This document shows, in pieces, positions 25,373 through 37,921 of a DNA stretch of 64,000 nt. Source of the DNA: Paramarasmius palmivorus (lineage: Eukaryota > Basidiomycota > Agaricomycetes > Agaricales > Marasmiaceae); NCBI GenBank assembly GCA_037176845.1, contig JAYKXP010000011.1, positions 806,001-870,000 on the forward strand, read 5' to 3'. The position numbers and the translations under genes were made by a program. The notes below the pieces were generated by a model, which did not search any database, was not told the DNA's origin, and saw only the letters and a program-made list of their open reading frames with translations. Within the stretch, counting starts at the first letter, position 1, and each line of letters opens with the position of its first letter.

Positions 25373-26564
25373 TCATGAAGAATGTTGAGGAGTTGGCGAC
25401 TTCACAGCAACTGCTTCACTATGTAAGTTCGCCACGCAACTCTGTTTCGTGCGCCTCTCCAACAAATTTCTCCCCGTAGTCCAGATCTCCTCCGTTGGGG
25501 ATGATTCCTTGTACAAAAATATAAGGTCATGAACATGGCGCATTTCATGATGTTCTATAACCCGAACGTTCTGCAAATAGGGCATGAACCGAGTTCCGAA
25601 TAGGAGACAAGAATGATATTCGTATGTCGCCGGTGGCAAAGGCGCGCTGCGTGTTTGCTGGGAGCACCAATGGAATCCCATCAGCACGAGGAATGTCTTG
25701 ACTCCCGGAGGAACTCGAAACTTCTGCAAATACTCGAGGTATTTGAGTACATGCCTCTCCGGAAACGACATACTGAGCTCTCGAATCGCCGGAAAATGGT
25801 CCAGTTTCGAGGTGAGCGGTTCTGGGTTGAACAACTCGCGACAAGACACATCCATATGTAAACGATATAGCCTCGACCATGTGTGTGCTACTGCAGTGGA
25901 TCGTAGCAGTGGCATTCGCTGGCTGCCCATGTCTTCGAACGGCAAATGGAATAGATGACGACTGGTGCGATATTCTGATAGGGTGCCTTGTGCGTTTAGG
26001 ACCAGGGACCAGGGACCGCGGAAACTACGAATACGAGGAAAAACTATCGTTCGCACACCACAGAGGAGCAACGGATGCACTACGTCGTCCGATCGGATAT
26101 CAAGATTTTCAATCCAGGGTGCGCACGCCCTCATTACGAAGATTTGCCATCCTGCCAATTCATGTTCCTCCACGCCCAGTACTTTGAGCTCCGCTTTGTG
26201 TAGGGGAGGCTGTCGGAGGAGTAGCAGCTGCAGAGAACGGATGTAACTTCGGAAGTGCGGGTTCTTGTACAGTGACAAGAACAACGACTTGAGTCCTTTG
26301 AAGGATCGTATAATCACATTCCTATAGAGGCATCTGAATAGGCTTTGACTTCTCGTCAGCGCATGATTTGGCAAACTTGAAATTGTAAGTATCATATTCC
26401 TACCTTCCGTTTAGACTCGAATTGAGTATTAGAACTTTGTAGATTTGCTTCCCGCTGGCGCACCTAATGTGTTGCTCCAAGATGTCGAGTATGAGCTCCT
26501 TGGGAAGAGTTGTCTGGAAGGAATGACCACGAACTGGGCGATACGGATTTGGTCGTAAGGACAT
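25373..26564 (-). CDS. F-box-like protein
   Basis: Minus-strand exons 26564-26404 and 26333-25373, joined across a 70-bp intron in matching phase, give about 373 aa. An upstream in-frame ATG at 26597 would add 11 residues. Exon 1 encodes a clear F-box (LPKELILDILEQHI). Exon 2 starts CLYRNVIIRSF, the same post-F-box signature as at 2 kb and 27 kb, then SYIRSLQLLLL, which recalls the first repeat of F-box/LRR-like proteins. It is divergently transcribed from the related gene at 26837. Likely an SCF substrate adaptor; target unknown. Last residues may be altered by unseen splicing. Confidence 0.7.
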
Positions 26565-26836
26565 TGTAGGAATTGGTATGAACGGATCGACTCCCACCTC
26601 TTTATACGGGCAAGCTGGCCCCCTTGTTCTATTACCTCAATAACAAATTTCATGATTTTTGAACGACAGCTTGCCACGGATGCCTATTCGTCCAAGACAA
26701 ATCAAAGAAGATAGGCTCATGATTTTGAATGGATGGTTGTTCTCGTCGGATTTTCGCTGATACAGGGTAATTTTCGAGTACTTATAAGGTCGGGAGGTCC
26801 GCTCCTTTACTTCATGAGAGCTTTTTCCGTTTCTCT
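26565..26836. promoter_or_regulatory. Shared divergent promoter of two F-box genes
   Basis: The start codons of the minus-strand gene (26564) and the plus-strand gene (26837) are 272 bp apart, so both promoters must sit in this interval. No clear TATA box was identified. If the minus gene starts at 26597 the interval shrinks to 239 bp. Confidence 0.45.
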
Positions 26837-27942
26837 ATGCGCTTGCCGATGGAACTGTTGCTGGACATTTTCGACATGTTAGTCGAAGAAGGCGCTCTAC
26901 ACGGCAATATGGCTTTGTTACAACTTTGCTCACGGATCACTCAGTCGTGAGTATACTGTGTTCTTTTGCTGGATCGGAATTTACTTTGTACTGTTTCAGT
27001 CTCTATCATCGGCTCTACAGACGGGTAGCTCTACGTGAGCGAAAGGCGCTTCGCTCCTTTCATAAATCGGTGATGCAACATGTGGACCGGGCCTCTCTCG
27101 TTCGTAGCCTTGAATTGGATGTCGCCTTTGACAGCGACAACAGCGTCTTTGATTGGCACGGTCGGAGATGGGATCTTGGCTTCGTGAACATGCAGGCGGA
27201 TGTCATATCCGTGTGTCGCAGAACCATCACCCAGCTCACTGTTCGTACCATTCAGCTCCATCCCGCTGTTAGTTCAGAATTGCGTTGTTCTCATTTCTCT
27301 GCGCTCCTCTTCGCACACGTGCCGGCTGAAATCTACCTCTCCGTGGAGCCAGCCTTGCAGATGGAGGGAGATGTACAGATCCTGAAGGAAGTTCTACAGC
27401 ACCCACGAAGCACGAAATATTCCGACTTTTGGCATTCACAGTATATTTCCCCCTATCCGGTTTTAACAAGGCTTCATGTCGACGTGGAAGAGTCCATCTC
27501 TTGGTTGTTCGCTCATCCAAAAGATCGAATTTTCTGGAGATGGGTACCAAATCTGAAGGAGGTTAGCATGGCTTTCCGTTATAACCCTGGGAGTTGGATT
27601 GGCCACGTACAGCGACTCAGCATTCCATCCCACTGGAATGTATTCGCCGTGCTTTTTTGGAGGGGCTGGGACGATTACTTCAATAAGACCCAGTTCTGTC
27701 GTGCACGGTTTAACAGAAAGTTTGTCGTTATAAACATGGCAGCCTCTTTTTCGACCCAAGAGGAAGAAGAATACGGTTCAGGTGACGACGACGAATTTCA
27801 GGAAAGGCTAAAGGTAATGGCTATCAGTGGAGTGAAGATCAATGATTGGGACGAGTGCTGGACGAAGATTAATGAGCATGTAAAGACTAGGGATCGGGAC
27901 GATCCTCGTTTTCACGACGATAATACCTGTATCTCCCTGTAG
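26837..27942 (+). CDS. F-box-like protein
   Basis: Exons 26837-26946 and 27000-27942, joined across a 53-bp GTGAGT...TTTCAG intron, give 350 aa. Residues 1-36 are an F-box (MRLPMELLLDIFDMLVEE) ending in a CSRITQS stretch. Exon 2 opens with LYHRLYRRVAL, then SLVRSLELDV. The C-terminus is acidic (EEEEYGSGDDDEF) and ends in charged helices. The intron position and exon 1 length (110 nt) match the 2 kb gene, so the two are likely paralogues. Confidence 0.75.
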
Positions 27943-28067
27943 CTCGTTGATATTTCTTAGGACCGTTCTATGGATATCTGGTTACACACTATGATCTCCT
28001 TGTTTGATCTGTCATTCCTTGCAGTATTCGAGTGACATAAACATATTAGATTCAGATGGGATGCATT

Positions 28068-29203
28068 CTATATGTCGTCGGTGTAATCTGTGCGATAAAA
28101 TTGTATTTCGCGCCGGATAATGTACTCTCGGAAGCTCTTCAGCGCCTCAGTTTTCTCGCCGACAAATCGAATTACTTTGCCTGACCCGTACTTCAGCCCT
28201 TCAAATACCAGCTCGCTCCTGGTGGTACCGTTAGTCGTCACAGCAGCAAGGTCAAATGAGCACGTACCGGTTGTCGTAGACACCGGGTCTGACGCCTTCG
28301 AGGACCAGGTAGTGAACTGATTCGTCAAATGGTTCACAGAGTAGTTCGAACGTAGACCGATTGGACCGGTAGCCTTCGTACAATTCAACGGCTTTCTTAG
28401 CATTTCGAAAAGGCCTCCAAACACTGGATCGACCGTGAGATGCATCTCCTAAATACTTTGAGGCGCCGTCCCACACCCCGTCGTCGGTCCTGGGACATAG
28501 ATCTCTTTAGTTGAGTAACAGACATGGTGCATACCGGACTCACCATCTGTAGAATAGGCCATGAATACATCTCCGCGTCTCAGGCTCTGTGCCGAAGAAT
28601 ACTAGGTATCTTGTATAATCACCACCGGAAATTTCCGAGTATAGAGGTGCTGAGCTCATCGAAAGGCAGTCAGACAAGTCGGTGTATGGAGGTGGAGAAG
28701 AAGTGGCAAGCATTTGTTCAGAGTTCACTTCTACGATGGGGACGCTTTCGTTTTGCGTGTACGTAGAGGTATGCGGTCCGTTATTCTCCTGCGCTGTACT
28801 GGGATGGGGAGTGACACGAAGGAATCGGTCTCCGTCGCCGACAGGGTGTTCTTGCGTTAAGCTGCTATGAATGTGTTCTTGAACGAACATTAAGTGAATA
28901 GCCACACCATGAAAACGAGCCAATAACGCACCTAGTTCTACCACGGGACAGATACCGTCCCACTCAAGAAGGTGTTGAACCATTTGCAATAACCTTGCTT
29001 TATGTTCGTCTGTAAACGTTTCGTTATGTTGTGCGGCTTGTATGAGAATGTCTAGATCGCAAATGAATGATAGCATCGGTGCGAGAGCTAATACACTCAC
29101 CATCGCAAACTACCGCTGTGTGCTTTGCTTTTCGACAAAGGTCCACTACTAGCTCGAGAATGGCGTCCTCTTCAATTTCGTTACTCGGGGAATGTGTGGC
29201 CAT
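28068..29203 (-). CDS. Protein with tandem RNase H1 N-terminal-like (viroplasmin-like) domains
   Basis: Minus-strand exons 29203-29101, 29051-28544, 28489-28268 and 28218-28068 give 327 aa with consistent phases and 49-54 bp introns. The N-terminus is helical. After a Ser/Pro-rich linker come two related units. The first has YLVFFGTEPETRR, then HGLFYRW, ending in a helix. The second has YLVLEGVRPGVYDN, then ELVFEGLKY and VIRFVGEKTEALKSF. The pattern (hydrophobic strand, G..PG(I/V)Y, strand, .RF....A..F) fits the RNase H1 N-terminal/viroplasmin fold, which binds RNA-DNA hybrids or dsRNA in known members. No catalytic RNase H domain is present. Closely related in plan to the gene at 32533. Confidence 0.6.
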
Positions 29204-32200
29204 GATGGTTGTTATGATTTGACATGTGACAGTCGCTTTACCTCACAAGCGAGCGGAAGGCACAAGATCAAATTCAAACCAAGCAGAGTACATGTTCTAG
29301 CTATCTCTTGTTTAGTAGTTTACTGAATATAGGCATCCCAGTAGTCGTCATTCTGCTATTAATCAGTTCGAATACCAGCGACAGAGGCCAGCGACACGGA
29401 CCTTGGTCCATCCCCTTGCTCTACTCCTTCGGATCGATCTGCAGTCAGAGCGGTGTGAGATCCAGTTTGCGGGGTCGTATGCTTTTCGCTTGTTGAGGAC
29501 TGTCTTCCGTCTACATCCATTACAGACTACACTGTGTGCAGACAGTTGAGTCTCGTCCACCCAAGGATCGTTTGCGAGCATTTCCCATCGACGTTGGATT
29601 GATGCCGAGTGCTAGAATTGGTCTGGAGTGAATTGTCCCCAATCAAAGAGATATCTTCGATGACTTACTGCTTTTCTTCGCGGTGGTATCATGGATTGGG
29701 CCAGGTCGACCAGTTCCTTTCGTAGAGATCAATCATGTGAAACAATCTGATAGAGATAATCCACCAGTAAAGGGACCGGATCCGATAGACTTGCTGCGAT
29801 TGAATCCTTTTCCATAGCGCGCTGGAGGATGACTGCAATGGGTCATAAACTGAGACTGAACAAAAATAATCGAAAAATACCCACAGCCTTCACCAGTGAA
29901 TTCCTCGATTATACACTTGAATTCTGGTATGACATCCCAAGGTGCTTCCGAGACCCTTCGTGTCTCAGTATTGGTTCTTGAAGGGGTCTCGTATGGGGCC
30001 AATATTGGAGACGGTATGTCGAGTCTATGTCCTATACGATGAGGTGATCTGGATCCGCTGGAAAAGGAAGCACGGAGCCTACTTCTTTTGCTCGTCTAGA
30101 AGATCACGCGACAAAGCCAAAAAAATACTGAGCATCTTCGAGCACTGTACGAGACGAAAGGGCAGCGAAGGATAGATGTGTATGGGTACTATTAAAACGG
30201 CGGGACAAGACACAGCAAGAAAGGGTTGTTAATCTGAGTGAGAAGCAAAGCGGGAAAGAATTTGATTTTTGAATTTGGTGAATTCGTCGATATCGTGAAT
30301 TGGCGATTGTAGGCAGTAATCAAAATAGGAGCGATCTGTCCGAAAATATCGCTGGATGACTGTGCTGATATCAGATCAGAATCGACGCAACCTCCAATTG
30401 ATAAAGCGAACATATGAGAGGACCGATCCTGGCGCCATTAGTCTCGGTTTGCTGCATGACATGTACATAGTATCGGAGATGCACGGTCGAAGCTCTGCAT
30501 CGAAAAATGAGTGGAAAGGGAATCAAGAGCTTGTAAAGGGTTGGGAGTTGTATACGAGTACTAAACGTGGCTCGAAGGTTCGTTTCTGGTCCATGGGAGG
30601 CCTTTGATGAATATCGACGATATTTGACCAACATAGAGGCTATACGTCTCCGTTTGGACGAAATGGAGGGACTAGGTGTTACTTGCAAGATGCGTTTGAT
30701 AGCGGAATCAGCGTGGATGACACCCTGAAAATTTCACTACCATGTCATTGGTGCTACATCAGGGGGGAGAGAAGCGTGACGCACCTCTTCGTTTTCATCT
30801 TCTCGCCCGTTACACACCTCGTTTCCAAACAATCGCCGAGAGCCGAGACGCTGAGTGACTGATTTTTTTTGTGGCTGGGAAGTAGCTGGAAACGAAGGAG
30901 CCGATTCGCAGCGAGTCGCTCCGCAACCATGGAATAGCGTAAAACCTGGGGGAAAATGCAATGAGCTCTCGAGTATTCGATTTACCAGCGACGCAATTCA
31001 CCCAATATTGTTTTCGAGAACAGCGTGTGAAGTGGTACTGTCGTGGTGGTATCCCATGGGCCATTACTTCTCTTGTTTCCTCCCGAACACACATCTTCAT
31101 TTCTGGGGCATAATAAACCGTTCAGACGAGGGACCAGAATGCTTTCCGCGAGGGCAAGAGGGAGGAGTCATGAACACTGAAAAGAGGAGGAAGAGAAACC
31201 CTTCTCCGTGAGAACAGTTGCGATTGTGAGCGAAGCTTGCTCCTTTTCCACTTTGTTACGGCTCAGCGCTCAATCTTCATGTCTTCACATTACTCCATCC
31301 GAGCCCCACGTTCTACTCTTGAGAGTAGCTCGAGATTAAGGTCGATGTCGCGCGTTCAAGCTGGAAAAGAAATACTGCTTAAATTGCACCGGGAACAATA
31401 CTGGCACAGGAGATGGACGGACTAAACGAGGTGGTATGCTTTTGTTTGTAGATGTACCAGAGCTGGGGCAAACCGATTCGGAGTAACAAGCAACAGATAC
31501 GTCCCCCTTCACAGTAGTCGAATTAACTATCGCCAGGTATTTGTCAACTCTTGGCCACTCTATTCCGCAACAGTCGTAGTCATCTAGCCTGAGGCGCTTG
31601 TGATGTGTCTTGATTCGGACGAGTCACCCCGTAATAGGTTGTACGGTATGCGATCTCATTGTCGCGAAAACGAGTTGTTTGATGATGATTCTTGTAATTG
31701 ACAGGTTGGGTCCAAACGCTCAATAGGTGAGTCGTTATAGGAGGATTGGTTACTAGGGGTCGTGCTCGACGCTCCAGATCCTGGATCTCATCGAGTTCCT
31801 ATGCTGGCCATTCGCAACTACACCGGCGTATCCAGGGTGCCTTCGAGTCTTTGTGGGAACGACTGCACATCAAGAGGGATAGTGCTCTCCGCTAGGATAC
31901 CGTTCTTGGACCGTGTCCCCGTCTAATGCGATGTCCCGTGCTTCTTTGCCGCTATAAGCCATGAGAATTGCATGTATTGAAGCAAGCGAGGATCGAGAAC
32001 GCGCGCTGCCCAAGTTCTAGCGTTGTGATAGGGAATTCTGTCTATCGCGACCAGAGAAGTGCTACGATGGTGATAAGCCTTCTTTCGAGGTACGTGAAAT
32101 TTTATAGAATTTGAATCGTCGATCAAATCCCTGTAGGACAAGCTATAGTATCCGATATGGTCCGTGAACGCGTCGACTATACCTTGGAGCACGACTTAGT

Positions 32201-32532
32201 TGCTAGTAGAGACCTTCCTCTGTGTGACGGGTTAAACGCGGGGGTGCTGGTTGATGAACAGATCCGTAGGCACGCTTGAAACGATTTACTGTAAAGGTAC
32301 TTATCTCAGTACTATCGAGTGCTGAAGCCTGTTGACTTACCCGGGGAGGTCTCTAAAAAACACTCGATGGTCTCCACGATGTCTAGCAGTGCGCTACCAG
32401 GAAGGAGAAACTCAGCGGACTGTTGGAAGAGGGAATTGGTTCGTGGCAAACCTCGAGACTAATTCTGAGAAAGCGTTGTCACTAAGCGTGGCAAGCAGGT
32501 GACTGTCACATTTCTTTTTGTAAACTATCACC
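29204..32532. other. 3.3 kb without a convincing gene
   Basis: Several frames of 60-118 codons exist but none shows a known domain. The best candidates are a plus-strand frame around 29997-30175 (basic, ending RRKGSEG), a spliced plus-strand possibility ending near 30727 (donor GTAAAG at about 30535, a CTAAAC branch-like site, then EAFDEYRRYL...), and a minus-strand 89-codon frame at 31923-32192. Lying between the two viroplasmin-like paralogues, it may hold decayed duplicate material. Confidence 0.35.
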
Positions 32533-34168
32533 ATGTTTTCCGACCAACACGTCCGTCCTCGCATTTGTCGCTCTAACCTTGAGCTCCTGAACGAAGTTTG
32601 GAAGAACCCGAGACATGGCGCTAGGAGAGGTGATGGTAGGTCCCTGTTGCAATGATTTAGCCCTTAATCACCAGCTCAGTTCTTTCACGCCTTAGTTATC
32701 CTCAATAAAGCATTGCAGTATAACGAATTAGTCGCCGAGGCCGAAGAATTTGACTATGTTCTCGAGGAACGCTGCAAGGACCTCCAACGAACAGCGGAGG
32801 AATTGATCAATGATAACGAGTTCGACCCAGCTGCCAAGAATGTTGTGTGTGAGTGTACTGTGTTCTTCCATCGCATGGACTAGCTGATTTGGATGTAGCT
32901 CAGTTTCACGCTTCATTCCTTCCATTCCACCAGCATAAGAGGACATATAAGAACAGCACTTCTCAGACAGACAGCCGGCAGCTGGAATCTGACTCTGTCG
33001 ACTCGGTCTCCCCCGATGGTACTGCAAGCTCCCTTAGCGCCACCTCAAATACCATTCCCGCCACGTCCAGTCTATTACGAGCGGAAGTTTCTGCAAGAGT
33101 CGGAGCTGGTTTTGGTGTCCATCAACAACCGACTTACACCGTGCAAGGCCTAGCGAAGTTACTGTTCACGAAAGTAGCCGCTTCGTTAGCACGTACTGGC
33201 TCGGCTTCACATCTCCAATGTCATACAGCGACCGGAACTTGTGACTCTAAGGTGGCCACTGCCAAGGACAACGATGCTGACAGTGATGGCGTGTCAGGAC
33301 ATACCAATAATCCATCTTCAGTACGTATCGTTCTTATGTGGCAACGAAGTGCTATTCACGATCCTTGGACTGGCCAATGTTTAGATCGAGGATGCGATTA
33401 TGTCCTGGCATGAGAGAAGCTCTGGTGTGGACAGTGTGGATGCTCGGAATGGACGTAATGTGGAAGACAGTCGACGTGTTTGGATACAAGCTGAGAACAG
33501 TACCATTTCGCTACCTCTTTTAGGTGAAAGGGATCGTTTGGGCAAATTCTCTTTCGAGATTCGTTCTCCCAGTGCACCACCCTGTTCTTTTTCCTGCGCT
33601 GTGAAGGGTAACGACCCGGATTCTCCGCGACTCTTTTTGGTATATTTAGGAAGGAATCCGAGCACGGGGGATTGCACACATGGACTGTTTCCTTGCTGGT
33701 AAATATCCAAACTGTCGAGCCTTTTGTTCATTTCTGACCATCAAGATTCAGGTTTGGCAGTGCGTTGGAATACCTAAAGGATGTTCGATACGAGACTTTG
33801 GTGTGGAAGGGATTCAATTGCCCCAGGCTTGCGTACAGCTACTACAAGGAATGCGAGGCCTTCGAAATATTCATGCTTCTGGAAGAGCCTTTACATCCTA
33901 ACACCTGCTACCTTCTCATCGAGGGCACGAGGCCCGGGATATACAATTCCAAGTGAAGTCGACTGTCTGCTATCACCTCGAACAAATGTTTAACTACAGT
34001 CTTTATTCTAGGACGGATCTTGTCGCCAAAGGACTGCGGTATAGAGGAGGCCGAGTAGAAAGGTTCGTGGGTAGTGATCGAGACGCTCGGGAGAGATTTG
34101 ACTATCTACTACATAGAGACGAGATTGTGGTTTGGGAAGAGGAAGAGCTTGCAGACGAAGAAATGTAA
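32533..34168 (+). CDS. Protein with tandem RNase H1 N-terminal-like (viroplasmin-like) domains
   Basis: Six exons, 32533-32635, 32696-32848, 32899-33320, 33385-33698, 33752-33952 and 34012-34168, give 449 aa, with all phases matching and standard donors (GTAGGT, GTGAGT, GTACGT, GTAAAT, GTGAAG). The N-terminal third is helical and acidic, followed by a Ser/Thr-rich linker. The C-terminal half has two related units: FLVYLGRNPSTGD with HGLFPCW, then CYLLIEGTRPGIYNS with DLVAKGLRYRGGRVERFVG. These follow the G..PGIY...RF pattern of the RNase H1 N-terminal domain. The intron positions inside both units match the minus-strand paralogue at 28-29 kb. Possible nucleic-acid binding; role unknown. Confidence 0.65.
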
Positions 34169-35295
34169 GACGGGATTATTAAGGACCATGTAGTGATAGT
34201 CTCCAAGCTGAATGGGTGTCGGAAATCATCTTGCCTAATACCCCTAGACACGAAAACACATTCTGAGGGCTGGCTTCGCTGTCTTGTGAAGTGGAGGAAA
34301 CGCGGCCTGTCGGCTTTGTGAAATGCCTCCGAAATTATGCTACGATTGCGCCACTACGTTCTATGTAACCATAGCCACCTATCTGGGACATTCTCGAAAC
34401 CTGAACCAAGATTGGCGTCCCGGCCCTCGAATTCACAGGGTCAAAGATCAAAGAGGGTCCGGAACGCCTGTCAGTTCCAATAAATTACAACTGGCCGTCC
34501 GGGGATGATTTTGACCTAGTCGGCTATGAGCAGAACTGGTAACAGTCAAACATCTTTGCCAAAAGGATAGAAAATCGTTTATAAATTCTATATGTGAAGA
34601 CTACTTCGAGCGCCTGCTCCCAGTGGGTTCTTTAAACTTGCAATCAAAATTAGTAATAGCAAGGTGAGCTTGATATTTCGGGTCGAAACATTGAACAGCG
34701 GTGCTTCGGAAACTGGAAGACTGAGCTCGCCACGCCATGTTAAACATAGAGTTGGGTGTCTGACATGTGGCGTCAGACTATATCGGGCAAGTGAAGTAAA
34801 CGCCGTCGTTTGTGTACGTCATCGGAATGTTCCGCAGCGCCTTACTTGCGACCAGCTCGTTCACTAAGGACTGTCGCTAGAATATTTCACTGTCCTGCCG
34901 AGGCAGCACATGGCTGGTTCTGTCCTCGACGAATTTTTATTTTTCCTCGTTTTCATCGTGATTCATGCCGCTCTCGTAGTGTCGATGTCCAGGGTCTTGT
35001 GGTACGACAGATCAATAAAACGGGAGTTTTGTTGTTTTTCGCTGTTGACGACCATAGGTCCGGCGAGAAAGGTCCATCGGAATACAGGTAACGGTAAATT
35101 GGCTTGCTTCTGAAATATATCGGGCTTAGCTGAGATTCCTTCCTAAATCTAGCAACCGGCTTTGCATGGCACGTTGCCAGTGGTCCCATATAATATAAGC
35201 AGTGTGGCCAAACTCGAACACTTTCCCAAGTTCCTGCTTGTCTGTACGGTCAACTATCACTCTCGCTCCCTTTTTCTTCAGTTCTAGCTACTATC
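34169..35295. other. Intergenic, no supported gene
   Basis: Short overlapping frames only, including a hydrophobic one near 34910-35090 that shows no splice logic. The right end is the promoter of the membrane protein gene; a TATAATATAAG stretch lies at about 35190. Confidence 0.4.
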
Positions 35296-37531
35296 ATGGG
35301 CAATATCGATGCTACGGTGCGTTTCTATCTCCTGTTCCTCTGCTCCACCGTCGCTCACGAAGACGACAGATGGGTGCTATTCTGATTGGGGTTGTTTGCG
35401 CTACTGCGTGAGTTATTTTGCAAGGCTTTGTTGTACTTACTATTCATGACCTTCATCTAGTCTATGGGGCGCTGTGGTGATGCAGACTTGGAGTTATTTT
35501 CGTGTAGGTGCAACATCGTCGCTACAAGATATTCATCGAGATCGACGCGTACATTAGAACTATGCGAACGACACTAGGCCCTTGAAACTACTCGTATGGC
35601 CATTTTATCTCACAATCATCAATTGCTGATGTATAACCCCTAGGTTGCGTCGGTTTTGTGAGTCGCAGCTCGCCAGTTGCAAGGTCTTCAGCTAATGGAA
35701 TTCTAGCACGCTGGACACGACTCATCAAATCCTACTAGTGCACCTGCTTTACACCTATCTAATCACAGGCTTTGGGGACGGCGCGGCACTTAACAGGCTC
35801 GTTTGGTAAACTTGGTGTAACCGTTGGTGACGAGTAGCTGATCAATGTTGAATTCTTAGGAGCATCTTGGTTGGTGTGATGTAGCCTCTTGCTGCGTGCT
35901 ATTAACTGACACTCTTGTGGCTGAATATTAGGTCATGGTCCTCATAACTGCAAGTGATCTACCATAGCTCCCCATATCGACACCGCTGACTAGTTCATAC
36001 CAGTCCATCATTGCTTTGGTTGTAAAGATGTGCGTAATCGTGAATGCATGTGATTTGAGTGGTCCAGTTTGACATAGGTCGTGTCAGTTTCTTAACGAGA
36101 CGGATTTGGATTTGTGAGCCTATTTCCTTTTCTGGTCCTCTTCGCGTCGAGAACTAAGTCGAATTCTCTAGTCAGCAAGAGCATCCCGGTAGTGATTGTT
36201 GTGGTACGCATCCTCTTTCATTCTCCTTCCAACTTATGGCTGACGCGAGATACTAAAGCTGCTACTAGTTTTTGCGGAATTTGGCATGACAATCAGTGGG
36301 TTACTGCTTCGGTCTCGTCATCGGGAAGGAATGACCTCATTGACCTCTTTCTTGCAGCTTACTTTGTGAAAGCGTGAGTCGCAAACACGGTGTGCGAGAC
36401 AAAAACTCACCACTCCGTGTATCTAGCTGGTCGATGGAGAATTACAGCGAACTGAAGTCCCTCGGTGTAAGCAGGCGCACCTCTTCCGACACATTCTAAT
36501 CGTTATATTCTACCAGGTAATTTCACGCCTCGTCAACGCCCTCAGCGCAGCTAGTGACATCGGAATCACGCTGGCACTGATCTATTATCTTTGGTCATCC
36601 AAATCAGGCTTCAAAAAGTCCGTTCTTGCTGATGCCATGTCCTCTTAATCGACTAATCCTCCAACTTACAGTACGGATGCTATTATGGACAGACTGATCT
36701 GGTTCTGTGTCCGAACAGGTCTATTCACAACGTGAGTAACCACCTTTACAGTTGTGCACTTCAGGACGTTGACCTGAAGCATTAAGGGCCTGCGCTGTTT
36801 CTTCCCTTTTGACGGTACGGATGCTAATTGTGAGCTGCGAAAAGAAAAATTGATATGCGCATAGATATCGGTCTTCCCGAACACCTTTGTCTATATTGCA
36901 TTCTACTGCACAATTGCCCGCTGTAAGTGGTTCGATCCAGCCTAGCATATCTGACGAAACTAACGTTGAATAGTTTACTCTACGTCCTTCTTAGCCACGT
37001 CAGTCTTCTTGTTTGAGCCCTACTGTTTCGAACTGATTCCCATCCCACAATGCCGATTAGCTTGAATGCAAGGAAGAAGCTGCGCGCGGCTACTGCAAAG
37101 ACGGGGAGTGGAGAGGATTTCGTCACCGATACTGGCCTCAATTTTGCTAAGGAGTTGACTACCACTGTCCCTACTCAGAGCGATGGAGCCACCGGACACC
37201 TATCCCGCTCCGTGACGTTGTCTGGCGAAGGTGTACGTATGTCCGCTTCAATCATTACCTGAGCTGACCCTGCTCCTTACTGAAGGGTCTTCCTATATAC
37301 GTCAAGGATCGTCCGGCCTCTGGAAATGTTAGTGACCCTGCCAAGAACAACAGGTTCTCTGTAACGGTGCCTTCGAGTGTCGATATCACGGAAATACGTA
37401 GCGAGCACGACACGTCAGGCTCCACTAATACGTCCTATGCCGATCTCGCTATAGTTAGTTGTTCCTTTCAATCACTATTGTTGTCTCGATCGTTGACTTT
37501 GCTGATTCAGGCCATATTCGGCGAGGTCTAA
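35296..37531 (+). CDS. DUF6534-like seven-helix membrane protein, about 19 short exons
   Basis: Traceable exons: 35296-35316, 35370-35407, 35461-35503, 35558-35593, 35644-35657, 35707-35805, 35860 to about 35875, 36078-36113, 36172-36203, 36259-36295, 36358-36373, 36427-36466, 36517-36617, 36672-36731, 36865-36922, 36974-36998, 37061-37232, 37286-37453 and 37511-37531. The translation starts MGNIDAT, MGAILIGVVCATALWG, then YANDTRPLKLL and TLDTTHQILL. It contains the DUF6534 core (SAASDIGITLALIYYLW, FKNTDAIMDRLIW, RTGLFT, LATLNARKKLR). Such basidiomycete proteins have a hydrophobic multi-pass N-terminal part and a soluble Ser/Thr-rich tail, as here. Links across 35876-36077 and 36732-36864 are unresolved, so one exon is missing or the gene is damaged. 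Confidence 0.65.
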
Positions 37532-37921
37532 ACAAAGAATCATATCTCGCTCGGAACATGCTTCAAGTACTCTCATTTCTTGCTCATATGTGGCTCCGCA
37601 TAGCCTCAGCTCGGCCCTCGTCCTCCGTTCGTTACCATTCTTGTCGATGTTTCGTATTCAACATATTCTAGGTCTTTTTCCCATTTCGAGCAGTTTGCTG
37701 CGTCCGACTCTCCTTTACAGTACAAATTTCGAGTATAGTTTTTGTCTCGTCACTGTATTTCAAATGTCCGTTAGTTTGAGCCCAGGAAATCATCGTTTTC
37801 TCCACATTTTCCAAAGTACACGAGACAAGCGTCGACTAAGAGCCGTGCTCGAAGATGCCGGGCCCGTGTCGCTACTAAGAGACAAACATGAGTACCAGTT
37901 AAGGGCGAACAGACTCAAAGA
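37532..37921. other. Intergenic, no supported gene
   Basis: Lies between two convergent stops. Probably the two 3' UTRs. The plus-strand frame 37590-37937 has no recognisable content. Confidence 0.35.

Noticed and set aside
30855..31211. 118-codon plus-strand frame
   Set aside because: It lacks any domain or splice partner, and an overlapping minus-strand frame is equally long.
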